A stretch of 64,000 bases of DNA from Datnioides undecimradiatus (lineage: Eukaryota > Chordata > Actinopteri > Lobotiformes > Datnioididae): contig WARS01000016.1 of assembly GCA_008933995.1 (NCBI GenBank), positions 7,230,215 through 7,294,214 on the forward strand, written 5' to 3'. The notes under the pieces are model-generated. The model ran no database searches. It was not told the DNA's origin and saw only the letters and a list, made by a program, of their open reading frames with translations. This document shows, piece by piece, positions 11,870-24,000 of the stretch; position 1 is the stretch's first letter, and the number at the start of each line of letters is the position of its first letter. The position numbers and the translations under genes are program-made.

Positions 11870-14679
11870 ATTAATTTGCTGTGTACTCATGACTATTTTG
11901 AATGGGCTTAAAACACTCTTTAGATTTGTCTTAAAGCTTGATGTGAAAATAAAAAAACAGATACAGGTACAAAGATACAAAACAGGGAGCAGAAATCACC
12001 TCAATTCATGCTGAGATATTTCAATAAAAAACAAAAATGTGAGAGGAAAAGTCAGGGAATCACCATCTGTGTTAAAACCTTCAACTAGATGTTGAGGTGG
12101 TTAGAGCTTTATGAAAAGTTACAACAGTCATTAGTATTATTATCCTCCAGGGATCATGAATAAATGAAGCAGGGTTAACGACATTAAAAAGTTATTGGTG
12201 ATAACTGGAGGCATCACAGGGTGACTCATGACAGCGCAGTGGCGATTTCTTTTTTAAATATAGTCACTGAGCAGCTTTGAGCTTTATGGTGTCTGTTTAG
12301 ACTTCGCTTAAACACAAAGAAAAGTCACTGTCCGATCTCTAATGCTCACGCAGGCATAGCAAGCGCTTTGAAGCAATCACGTTTTTATTAATATTATTCA
12401 GTTTTTACCACAGTGAGTACGTTTTCAAATTAATATTCTTGTAAAAGGAAACTCCAACAATTTCATAATCAATGTTTGTTTATGGGTACTGAGGAGTAAA
12501 ACTACATATGTGGATCAGACATAAAGCTCCGTGTGGCTCCAGAAAGATCTTGGTGAAACCTAAGAAAACACCTCACCACATGTCACACAAGGCTGAAAAA
12601 AATCGAAAATCTAAAGAAAGTATGGGAGCAGTAAACTTACCAGACCTCTGCACATGCTCCACGTCTCCTCTTGAAAGCTAGGAGCATGAGGCTACAATAG
12701 CCAATAGTGTAAAACTTAATAGGTATGTGGCCAAGTCAGCTAGCAAGCGTGCTAGCTTAAAGTGAAACTCAGGTACTTTTCAACCATGCTCTTGTCTCAA
12801 AGTGACTAAGTGGGAAGACAGTTTATAATAAACAGATCCAGTATTGAGCGATAGTGCTGAAGCCTTGAGTTGGTGGTTGTTGGAACAGTTGAAAGACTAA
12901 ATGAGGTAGTTTTATCGCGTTTCCGTCAGGTTTGGATGAAGTGTGCGCTGCAATATAAAATTATTTTGACTTGAGTCTGGTGGGTTTGAACCGAACGATG
13001 TAACAACTGTTTCTGGTTAAACAAAGGGATCTGGTGCTTAAACCTGAAGGTCAGTCTCAGGAGATCTTTTTTCCATGATGGTTTCAGACACTTGGAATAG
13101 CAATCTGAGCTTGTCATCAACACACATTGTTTATGGATGAATTTTGATAGGGGCAATTACCAACAAGGATTACATTGCAGCCACCTTTATATGGCTGCCA
13201 AAGTTTGGTGGGGTTTTAAAAGTATGGGATGTGTGATTAGCTGAAAGGTGAGGGGCATGATTCACAAAATTACATATATATATATCTATAAGTAAAAAGA
13301 ACAGAGAGTGAACTAGTCTTACTGTGCACTGCCCCTGTTAATAAATGTTGAATGAATGTAGCATTCATAAATGATTCACAAATAATCACAGCAAATCATT
13401 TGTTTGTAAAATGCTTTTTGTAAAATGCAGATATTACGATACTCTGGTCATGGTCTGTGCTGTAATTAAAGCTCTAGGAGAGACTGAGCTTGTGGTTAGA
13501 AAACAGGAGGCTGTAAACTGCACAGGTTTGAGTGTTTGAACAAGGGCAACAGGTAAAGAGGGTTTGGTTTTCAGGCTGTGGGGAGCAAAATGTTTCTAAT
13601 TCCAGAGGAAAACAGGTTCAACAGGCTGTGATGTCATGACTGTCACCAACATGGGACGTGTTGCCTACTGCCAGTCGAGCTTCCTCACTCGTCCAAGGTA
13701 AGCCCATTGCTCTGACATATCTCACACATATTTCTGTTTAATTAACTGAGGAAGACGTGTACTACTCTTTGCAGGAGTTTATTTGGAATTTGTTTGCGGC
13801 AGAAGCAGGTTTGTGCCTGTTTGGATCAGATACGAGGGCTCGGATGTTTCTTGTTTACATAAGAGAGGAGTTGCATGTGAGCTAGAATTACTTGGCTGCA
13901 TTCAGCAGGTGTGTTTAATGGCTGATACAGTTGGTTTCAGGTGACATATTGGCAAAAAAACATACACATTTCATGGAGAATCAGTGACGTTGGATGGGAT
14001 AATTCACTTGTTTGGTGTTAAATATTATAATGACGCTGTTATTTTGATCTGACAGTAACTGTTCAGCTTTTGACCTGTCTGTGTTCAGCTGATTGTGACT
14101 ACGAGCTATTTCCAAATGCAGATAGTTCACATCAAGTAAATGTGAGTGAAAGCATTCCCTCTGAATCTGGTCTTTTTGCAGAAATGTAAATGTAGTGCTC
14201 TGGATATTAAAACTGTACTTTTTCTATAGTATAGTATAGTAACCAGACAAAAAAATAAATGTGCTCATATTTTGACAAGATTTTTACATAATGGAGTGTG
14301 TCATCCTGAAGAGGTTCAGGGCATCTACTTTGTGCTGCCACTGACTATACTGTGATACTGCAGCATGTGTTTGAGTTTTGGCACTGTCGCTTTAAACCGC
14401 AGCTACTCCGGTGAAAATTCAGACTGGTGATCTGAAGCGTACCTCTCTGTTGTCTGAGATGTCACAGTGGAGGAAGGAGATGATACTTTAACAAAAGAAT
14501 CTGATTTGACTCCAACAGTGTGAACATCAGAGACTTTGAAATGTACAGAGACTCAGTGCTGCCGTTCTCTGCACCCACAACGTTAACAAACAGACATCAG
14601 TGTCCACACACGAACACGCTCGCGCAGTGCAACAAAAAAGGCAGTGTTGCCAGTTAGAGATGGTCCTGATAATGCAGAT

Positions 14680-15080
14680 CAGTGGTGGTGTAGGATGTCA
14701 AGTTTTACTAAAGTAAAAATACTGTTACCGCACTATAAAAATACTCGCTACAAGTTAAAGTCCTGCATTGCGAGTATTAGTTATTGTGCAGTAAAATGGG
14801 ACCTGATTGTGTTTTATTATTATATCCTACGTGTTCAGTGTTATAAAGTAACTAAGTACATTTACTCAAGACATGTATTAAAGTACAGTTTTGAGGTACA
14901 TATTTCCATTTTCTGCTCATTGTTGTTTCTTCTCCTCTTCAAATGTTCTTTATGCTCCACCATATTTATTTGATTAATTCAGGCACTTTTCAGGTTTAGA
15001 TTAATAATTTAATACTAATGTAATATTATGGAGAACACATAATGATAATGAGAGTTAAATTCAAACGCTACCATGCAGCT
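14680..15080 (+). mobile_element. Degraded hAT-like MITE (CAGTGGTG terminus)
   Basis: It begins CAGTGGTGG and continues with the ACTAAAGTAAAAATACT, AAAGTCCTGCATT and AAGTACATTTACTCAAG phrases of a very common teleost MITE. Palindromic AAGTA/TACTT motifs fill the body. The right terminus is not recognisable, so the end given is approximate. Relatives occur at 28918-29075 and 63418-63968. Confidence 0.6.
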
Positions 15081-16337
15081 ACAGTAAACAAATAGCTTCT
15101 GCTTTGTTGCTTTTAGGTTAAAGTCCTGAATAACTGGATGTTTGTGGATTAGTGTAACTGCTGTAGATGTTTATGGCCGAGCTCATTTTATCTCTTTTAT
15201 AAGCGTATGGTAGTTTAATCTACAGCAGTGCATCATATTCTGTAAGATCTTCAAATGTTTGTAGTGTCACTGTCCTTTGAGAATCACACAACTCTTTACT
15301 TCCAAGATAAACCAACAGGGTTTTTGAATCATTAATTCAGCGCAGGAAGTGGGAGAATATTCTCAACCCACAAAGTAAACATAACCATTTAATCCTTCAG
15401 GTCATCGGAAACATTCAAAATCAGCAAATCTGGAGACACGTGGTTTTCACTGGACAGGAAGAGCGTGAAAGAGTTGCTCTCAGGCAAATATAATGGAGTA
15501 AATAGTATCACATTACACACTGACATGAGTCGATGTAAGGCATTTCAATCTAGTACTTGATTAGATGTAAGTAACGTTTCACACCTTCAGAACAGTATGT
15601 TACAGTTACAGTAAACACTGCAAACATGTCACGCTGTAGTATAAGAGCGGAGTACATTCCTCAACCAATAACAACAGATATCTAAATAGAGAATCTGCAG
15701 CTGGACCAGATATACATCATATGACAGAGAGTCACATGCTGCTGATTAATGTCATTCAAGTAAATACAGAAAAATGTTAAACATCCTTTGCAATATTAGG
15801 AAATCCTTTGTCCCAGGATCCACATCAAAAACCAATCAGTTTTTGTTTGTAACATTAAAATTTAGTCTAAGTCCAATCACTAACTTTTACCAACAGTCTC
15901 CATGAGCTCAGTTTTCAATGGACTGATTGAACACCAACTTCAGCCTCCTTGATCTTTGTCCTTAGTGACTTTTCGGTCCACTGTTCACAGACTGCTTGTG
16001 TTGTTTGTTTCCAGCCTCCATTCAGTTTCATGACAACTGAGAAAATATATCATCATTTCTCATGAGGCTGAAAAGCTGAGAAAAGGCCTGAGTCAGGAAT
16101 GTTTTTGCGAAGACCAGCTCCTGCTATGCTCAAAGTCTTTTTCCTTCAGTTTGAGCTAATGTCATTGAACGTGAACTGTGTTTATGATGCTGGTAAGAGA
16201 CAGACGAATGGGCAGGTTCAAAAATATAACCAGCTTGAGGAAATCACATGGATACCTGCAATACCTGTGTCTAACATGTGAGTTACCTACTGTGTCCACT
16301 TTATGACTAGCTTCCTGTTTGACTGGATGATCTCCTG

Positions 16338-19019
16338 ATGGAACCCCCGTCATATGAGGAAGCTCGTCTCCACCCTCCTGTTCTGGTCACACAAGCATTC
16401 AACATCCTTCCTCCCCCCTCCTATGACGCCTCCCTCGACTCCCCACCGACACCTCCCCCCACCTATGGAGAAGCAGGTAAGATAAAATCTTGCTGCTTCC
16501 TCTTTGCAGACTTCTTTCACGGCTAGTCAGGTGCAACTGAGAAAACATCCACACTGAGGCCTTTTCTTGTTTTCTGAAAACTGTGGGCTGTGTCGGTAAC
16601 TCCTTTCGATCTGCAGAGTCCCTCGCAACCTTCAAGAAACAGCTAAGGGCCCGGTTGTTTTCAAAATACCTGCTCACTTAATCATGCACTCTTACTTACC
16701 TATCGACAAAAAACAAAACAAAACAAAACAAACAAAATAAACCTATGCACGCTACATCATGTACTAATCATGCACATGTAAGATGTAATTATAGATCTCA
16801 GCTGTTGAAATACTGTTGACCTGGTATCAGGTACCATTCCTGTGATGAAACCACTGTCTTATTCCTGATACATGATACAGACCTGTTTGAGAGAAACTAT
16901 ATTGTGAAATTGGCTCAGTTGAGACAAAGTTCAGAGAGCAGGAGGTGTCAGAAAGGAGGTTTTGCTGATCGTCTTTGATGTGATGTCGTATGTAAATGGA
17001 GATCTTTATTGTCAAACTTCACTGTGGACGCTCTTTCAAATATAAACTATGTCTATGTCTTCAAAAATTAGCCATATTGTGTGGACATGGTGGACCCAGT
17101 CTAAGGCTGCGTCTGCATTATGTAATCTAAATTTTCAAACAACCACGTACAAGAGTTTCTGTTGTATGTCACTGCTCCATGCAAAAACATTTCAGTCGCC
17201 TCCTTTATGCCCTTTTTTCAGTTGGCAAACAACAACACTGCACGTCAAAGTACAGTCGAGCAGTGGAGTCAAGGTTTAGTGCATTTCCTCTGTGCATTTA
17301 ATGCTCAGGAGGAAAATATAAACCTTATGATTTTCACCCAGGGATACTTTAACAATAATGAATAAATATTTTTTTCTTTTGCACTGTAAAGGTTATTCTA
17401 GACTTAATAAGAGATTTCAAAAATAAAGCAGTGACTTGTCCACAAGAAATAATTCAGTCCACAGAAAATGAAGCAGCTGCTGATTTCATGGTTCAAGTCC
17501 TTGAAGCCCTGTTCTCAGGTACTAAACTGCCTCAACAAGCCCTTAATTAGAGCTGGAAAGGTTGAGTGGCATGTCTTCCTGTATTCATCAACCTCAAGTC
17601 AACTATAACGGCTCTGAAGTGCAAATCACACCAACAAACAAAGACGCAACAACAAATTGGAATCCAATTGTTAAAAAGAGAAAATCAGGAAATAAACACA
17701 ACAGCAAACAATGACATTGACTTTGACCAGAAAATACTCAATTGTTGTCTCAGACACGTCCAATAAACATCTGACACCAAATGAAGGTGACTAGTGCCCT
17801 CCAAAACAGAGCAAATGTCCGATCAGCCGACAATCCTGGTTGTTCAGTTTTGTTTTCCTATTTGTTGCTGTGATTTGCACTTCACGGCCACAGAAGGAAG
17901 TGGACATCACATGAGTCTTGAACAAGTGGCCTGCGATCGTCGCACACTGATTGAAACAGCGTTGCCTGTTGTCATAGTTACTCCTACAGTCATTTGTATA
18001 GACAATACACAATGAGGTGTGCTGGAGACAATACTAGAGTGAGCCTTTGGATAACGACCTAGTCCACTCAGCCCAACTGAAAATGGCACATCATACTGTC
18101 GTAGTAGCATCACCCATGTGTTAGCCAGATGTGCAAATAGCATGAGATCGAGCAGGCCCTGAACTATAGCAGCTCAAACCTTATGACTACCGAGGTCATT
18201 GAGCTGGGGTCGTTTCTTTGGCAACAAAGGGTCCTATGTATGCTAAAACAGGAATTTTATGTGCTAATAGATAATTAATTTGTGGAATATGGCTCACATC
18301 ATTATTATGCAAGGGTCAGCTTAACCTGCATAATGTGGATTCACTCTAACACTTCCCTTTTTTCCTAGTTACAATCCAGCCAGATCCTTTTCCTGTCCTG
18401 ACTCCACCCAGAGTACCAACTGCTTTGACATCTCCTTCACAAAACACTGGGTTCATAATCCATCCGACTACACAAAGTATTGATGATACATCTTTACTCT
18501 CTTAATGGCATGACTATAAACCATCTGGTTAGTAAATGATGTCTGCTTTGCTTCTCATTTTGTTCCTGATGTCCTCCTCTGTCCTTCCTCTACCGTCTGA
18601 TTTTCAGTTGGTGTAACACCGTCTGTCAGCAGCAGGCAGACTCAGCCTGTAATAGTGACCCAGCCTCAGCCCGCTGCTGTCTCATTGACATATCTGGGAG
18701 ACGTCCCGGGTGTGGTCCGCTGCCCACACTGCCACCACGTTGTCACCACTAAAGTCACATACATGCCTGGGAGGGCTGCCTGGTGCATGTGTATCCTTCT
18801 CACCGTGATGGGGTGAGACACGCACACTCACACACGAGAATTTAACATCCAAAAACCAGGTTTGAGAAAAGCTTCATCGGTGCCGTCTCTGCGTGCGTGT
18901 GTGTGTGTTTCAGGTTGGTCTGCGGTTTCTGCCTGATTCCGTTCATGATACGTGGCCTGCAAGACGCACATCATTCCTGCCCACAGTGTGGAAACCATTT
19001 GTACATATACACAAGATGA
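16338..19019 (+). CDS. LITAF-domain membrane protein (LITAF/CDIP1-like)
   Basis: Four exons: 16338-16476, 18369-18476, 18608-18812, 18914-19019; 185 residues with all junctions in frame. The N-terminal half is proline-rich and carries three PPxY motifs (PPSY near residue 3, PPSY near 32, PPTY near 42), docking sites for NEDD4/ITCH-type ubiquitin ligases. The C-terminal LITAF domain has the first zinc pair C121-P-H-C124, a hydrophobic segment dipping into the membrane (WCMCILLTVMGLVCGFC), and the closing pair in HSCPQC (C173, C176). Family members sit on the cytosolic face of late endosomes and help sort cargo. The sequence is intermediate between LITAF and CDIP1, so I give no symbol. A non-coding 5' exon may lie upstream. 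Confidence 0.88.
16604..16760 (+). mobile_element. 3' end of a LINE retroposon (ORF2 tail)
   Basis: The frame 16604-16681 reads F-R-S-A-E-S-L-A-T-F-K-K-Q-L-x-A-R-L-F-S-K and then stops, which resembles the extreme C-terminus of fish non-LTR reverse transcriptases of the L2/CR1/Rex type. An A-rich tail (AAAACAAAACAAAAC, about 16708-16740) follows. It is 5'-truncated as such copies usually are and lies in intron 1 of the LITAF-domain gene. Exact clade unknown. Confidence 0.55.
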
Positions 19020-21090
19020 CATATAAGGCTGCTCTTTTCCTCGGTCCACCCAAACACTTGTAACATATTTTTGTCACAATATGGGCAGATAAATTGTTTG
19101 TCATGAGATAAGAATGTAAACAGCTCACTGCCCCAAGCTACATAGTGCAGAAAGAGTGCATTTAGATGATGGGAAGTGTGTGATCGAAGGATTATACACA
19201 CTAATCATAGAGATGGACAGATGTTCATGCTGCAGGAACAATTGGCGAAGCTTCGACGGACGTTTTCATACAATCTTCCCACCATTTTCCCCTCTGCTTT
19301 TCACTGTGGAGGACAAAATTCCCATCAGCAGCCACAGGTGGTGTGTGTATGACACCAAAAAGATTGAACTTTCAGTGATTGTTTTAATCATATTCCAGCT
19401 GGGACTGTTCACGGGTGTGGGGTGACATGTTTTATACACTGCAGAACATTTTAAATCATTCATTCACAAGCAGACGAGCATCTCTAATACACAGAAGGAG
19501 ATGAAGCAAAAACACATTTTGCACTTTTGGACCATTTTTTGTGAGTATATACTGAAACCATTCCTGCATCTGCAGACAGAACCAAGATGCTTCACAGCAT
19601 CTATGAGTGCAGATTAAACAAAGCGCATTTATGATGAATAAGGTGACGTCCAGGACTCACAGCCTTTTATTCATTGACACTGTATTTTCTGTATTTAAAT
19701 ACTTAAGGAACAAAATCTCTTTTTCTCTATTTCTAATGCAGATACAGTAACAAATGTGTTTACTTATAATGAAGGGTTATGAACAGGCTTGAGTGCCAGA
19801 CATGATAGTCTTTCTTAAAGCAAACGCACTCTGTTTGAAAACTCACTGACCTGATGTGCTGTAATTTATTTTTCTGCATACCTCCTGCACATCCCGGGAA
19901 TACCCACACGGGTGACTTTAATCGTTTTGACGGATTAATCCTTTTCTGAGGACTGTATGGGCGTGTACAGACTGCTCTACTGACAACTCCCTCGCTAAAC
20001 GTGGCTTTGTTGCACCTGTTAGGGCAGTAACACCTTTATCATAATTACTAGGTCATGTAAGTTATGTGACCCGATCTAATTCCAGTTTATAGCACTGCTC
20101 AGCTTCGGCATGAGAACATGAAGTCTTAAAACAAAAGAGATACACACGATGACAACTGAATATGAAATGATAATGTTGCTGTCAAAATGTTTACTTGTAT
20201 TGGAGTCAAGCTGGTTTAAATGGTTTAATTATGATCTGTTTAAAACACAAACTTGTGTATACACTACAGATCTTTATTTTAAGAATTTCTGTCATTGAGT
20301 CCACGAGGGTGATTAAAATCCATATCTATTTTCAAATCAGCTTCAAGTTACAGGAGTTATAAAGACTTTTGTGTCTTTATCTTACATTATGATTTCTTTG
20401 AGAGGTAGTCTGACATTACTGTGTACTGTGATATACTGCAGACCTGCTGTGAATACCAGGTCTAGAAAACAGGGTGACGGCTTTGGTTGGAAGACACATG
20501 TGATGCCTGTGCTGCTGAGTCTAAGCACTTCAATACAATGACTGATTAATGCGTCTGTTTTACCCGTGGTTGCTGCCAAGTTGGACTCAACTTTTTAAAT
20601 CCAAATGTTGTCATGTTATTATTTATCATTCTGTCGTGTTCATACGGAGATAAAGATGGTCTTGGTTTATTTGTCAAATCTGTTTTTATTTTTAACATCT
20701 GTGCAAGTGGCTGAATTTTGCATTTTAGCATCCATATGTTTGAGAGATTGAGTGTGTGTGCATTTCTGCATGCGTGCATGCTTTTGTGCTTCCATTTTGA
20801 CCTTGCTAAGGCTAACAGTGTTAGGCAAAGGGCATTAAGATATTAGTGATATACTTGATATGAACAGCAGCCAATAGCAGAGATACAGCAGGGCTCAGAT
20901 AGGAAAGTTAATCAGCTACAGACTGGTGGGCCTAGTCGGCAGATAACAAGAACATTTGCACCAGCTCAGCACTCACACACACACACACACCCACACACAC
21001 ATATATCAACCCTTCCTTCTACCACTCCCTCCGTACCTCCCTGTCAAGCTCGTCCCAGTGTTCTGTTTGTCAGTGTGTGCGGGAGCCATC
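19020..21090. other. Intergenic region between the LITAF-domain gene and pdilt
   Basis: 3' flank of the LITAF-domain gene, then unique AT-rich sequence; ATTAAA at about 19613 is a possible poly(A) signal. A (CA)n tract lies at 20973-21000, just before the pdilt start. Open frames here have no recognisable product. Confidence 0.5.
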
Positions 21091-24000
21091 ATGAGGAGAC
21101 TGTTGCTGCTGGGGGTGACAACCTTGTGTCTCTGTGTGTTTGTCGCCGCGGACACACAACCCGAGCGACAGGAGGACAAATCATTCCCCGAGAAGGATGG
21201 AGTTTTACAGCTGAAGAAAGGAAATTTTAACAGGGCACTGAGAAAACACAAGCAGCTGCTGGTGCACTTCTGTAAGTTACACACAAAGACTCACACAGCT
21301 TGATCTTGACCTACATGTCGATACAAGGGAAAACAAAACCATAAAAGAGAGATTACATGAAAGCTAAGTCTCTCACACTGCATCTTGTTCCTTATTTGTG
21401 GTCACTCACTGTGTATGACTCTATGTGTAGATGCTCCTCTGTCTGGAGAAGGCCAACGTGTCTCAAAGGCATTTGAAGGTGCTGCTGAGGAGCTTCAGGG
21501 GTCAGAGGTCAAGCTGGCAGTGGTTGATGTGTCAAAGGAGAAGGACCTTGTTAAAGAACTCAATTCGACAGGCCTCCCTGCAATCAGACTTTACCTCTCT
21601 GGAGATAAACACAACCCTATAGCCTGTCCAGGTATGTGCAAACAACAAATGTCCTTTCTATTCACATTGATATCAGAAAAGGTTAAAAGGGGTGTCATTT
21701 GTTGCTTTTAACCCTTTAATAGTATTCTGGTTTTAAGCAACTTAAACTTTGTCACTTCATTAAAAGATCTGGGATTGTTAGTAGACACCAGTTTCCTGTC
21801 TGGAGAAGAACCAGTCGTAATCTGAACCTCAGAAATGATGATGATGGTGTTCATGCAACCAAGTATAAATCAAACATACATTGTTCAGCATCTATACTAT
21901 CTTATTCCTTTTGTAGAAAACAATACAATCATGAACATCATGCAGATCATCAGTGTAGGGAATTGAAATGTGACGTCATCAACAGGAAGTTGACACTGAT
22001 CGTCACCTGTACACTGTTAACACCCGTGTGGCCAGGTAGTTTCAACCTGTTTAACTTTGCCATCTGCTGGCAGTTCGCTGTTACTGTCAATACAGGTAGA
22101 ACAGATGCATGATTAGCAGACGTTTGTTAGCAATCAGTTAGCATTACATTAGTTAATCCTACCCCACACTTCAATTCTGGAAATATTGCCCCTTTGCCTC
22201 TATTGAGAGTTTCTCTTTGTGGCTTAATTATAATCTTTCTTGTGTGAAAACAAGCTGATTGTCAATTCTGATGATGAGCGATTGACCGGTAATGACAGCT
22301 ACACTGACTGTGTAGGCAACCCAAATGGCTGTGCAGCCCCAGAAGGCTCAGGCTCTTCAATTCCTTATCTACTTGACTGCTAGGTAGTTAACTAGCTCTG
22401 TTAGCTTAAATCTTTCTGATATAATCTCATTCGTCATCCTATTTTCTAAACCTGAGTGCTAGGCTAGCTGTTTTCCCCGTTTGTAGTTTTTACGCTAGGC
22501 TAAGCTAGTTAACACATGGACATGAATCAATCTTGTTATCTAGTTCTCAGCAACAAAGCATATATAAACTAAACACATGTCAAACTACTCTAATATCAAG
22601 GTGTTGGTTATGATTCAGTTTGGGCAACATATGAAAAGTACAAATCATTGCTTTTTCTATATTTTAGTTCCACAGAGCGCAGCCTCCATCTTGACCTGGC
22701 TGAAGAGGAGGGCGGGGTCTCCTGCTGACCTCATCACTGATTTTAGCCAATCAGAGGCCTCAGAGGAACTGACAGCAGTTGGATTCTTTAAGGTGAATAT
22801 CAACTGTTTGATTTTCTTGATGCCGAGACTTTAATTGACTGAATAAATCTATTTCTGCGTTTTCACGTGTGCAGGAGCTGAACCACGAGTACGTCCAGGT
22901 GTTTTACGCTGCGGCCATCGACCTTCCTGATGTTACCTTTGCCGTGACACAGGACAACAAAGTCATCAGCAAATATGGCCTCACACATGATGTTGTACTG
23001 CTCCTCAAAAAGGTACGTTAAGTACAACTTACAAAAAGCTGTTAAATCTTCACATTAAGCTATTGTGGAATGTGTTTATGGGCAGTATTTTAAGGCAGGT
23101 GTTCATTGCATTTTTCTTGTGTGTGTGTGTTTGTGTTTGTGTGTCTGCTGCAGTCTAAGCTCATCCAGGCTTACAAAATGATGCCTCAGACATCCAAGGA
23201 GGAGCTGATCATTTTTATCACTGTCTACCAGATGGATCCAGTCACTGAGTACACTGGCCAGGTAGAGTATTGGATGCATGGCATATTTTTACATAAATAT
23301 AAGTTCTCTCCTCCACATTTGGAAGTTTTGTGGGTTTTTATGTATTTAAACTCACTGAGATGGGTTACTTCACAATATTAATTCAATAAAGAATTAGTGT
23401 TTTTTCCAAGCTGATTCCCATTGTGTAAATCGTATTTTGGTTGCCATCTTTAATAGAGTTAAAATCGGAAGGTTAAATATCTGTACAATGTTTCACTAGA
23501 TTCTGTTTTATCTTCACCCTAAATGGACAATCCACTGGGACATGCACTAAAAAGATATCCATGCCACTTTAAGGGCTAAATTTGATGGACTCTCAACCTG
23601 AAATTTCAGCACCTGTGGGCCTAAAGGTTGGATGTTTAATGCAAATGTTTTGCTTAAGTTCGTGTGACGGACCACTGTAAGAAGCTAAAAGTGCAAGCAA
23701 CAGATATGAAGCAACTTTTAGCAAACCATTTATCATTTAATATAATTAACCAGCTGTTCTCAGCACTGGGGGTATTGTGTTGTTTTGCAAGTTATTGTTT
23801 TATATCACCTTTTACTTGGCCCCCCTTTGTACAACTGCAAAGTAGCTTCAATGACCAACAACTGAAAAGAAAAACACAACCTAGAGACACACCTAATCTT
23901 GTATTGTTAATGCAGACGTGTTCATGGGATTCTCTCGCTTACAGACAGCCACTCAGATACTAACAGCACCCGTGTTAAACCATGCCCTCCTGTTTGTGAA

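Larger units (their letters stand above)
11809..16337. other. Intergenic region between pdia2 and the LITAF-domain gene
   Basis: It starts with the pdia2 3' untranslated region and an AATAAA at 11864-11869. No supportable coding sequence follows. A strong splice donor (CCAAG|GTAAGC, 13696/13697) could mark a non-coding first exon of the downstream gene. A degraded hAT-like MITE begins at 14680. Confidence 0.5.

Noticed and set aside
16099-16281. Upstream coding exon for the LITAF-domain gene
   Set aside because: The 60-codon frame is not joined in phase by clear splice sites, and the ATG at 16338 already starts a typical PPxY N-terminus.
17791-18015. Overlapping 73-codon frames on both strands in the LITAF-domain gene intron
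   Set aside because: No splice context or recognisable domain; probably chance.
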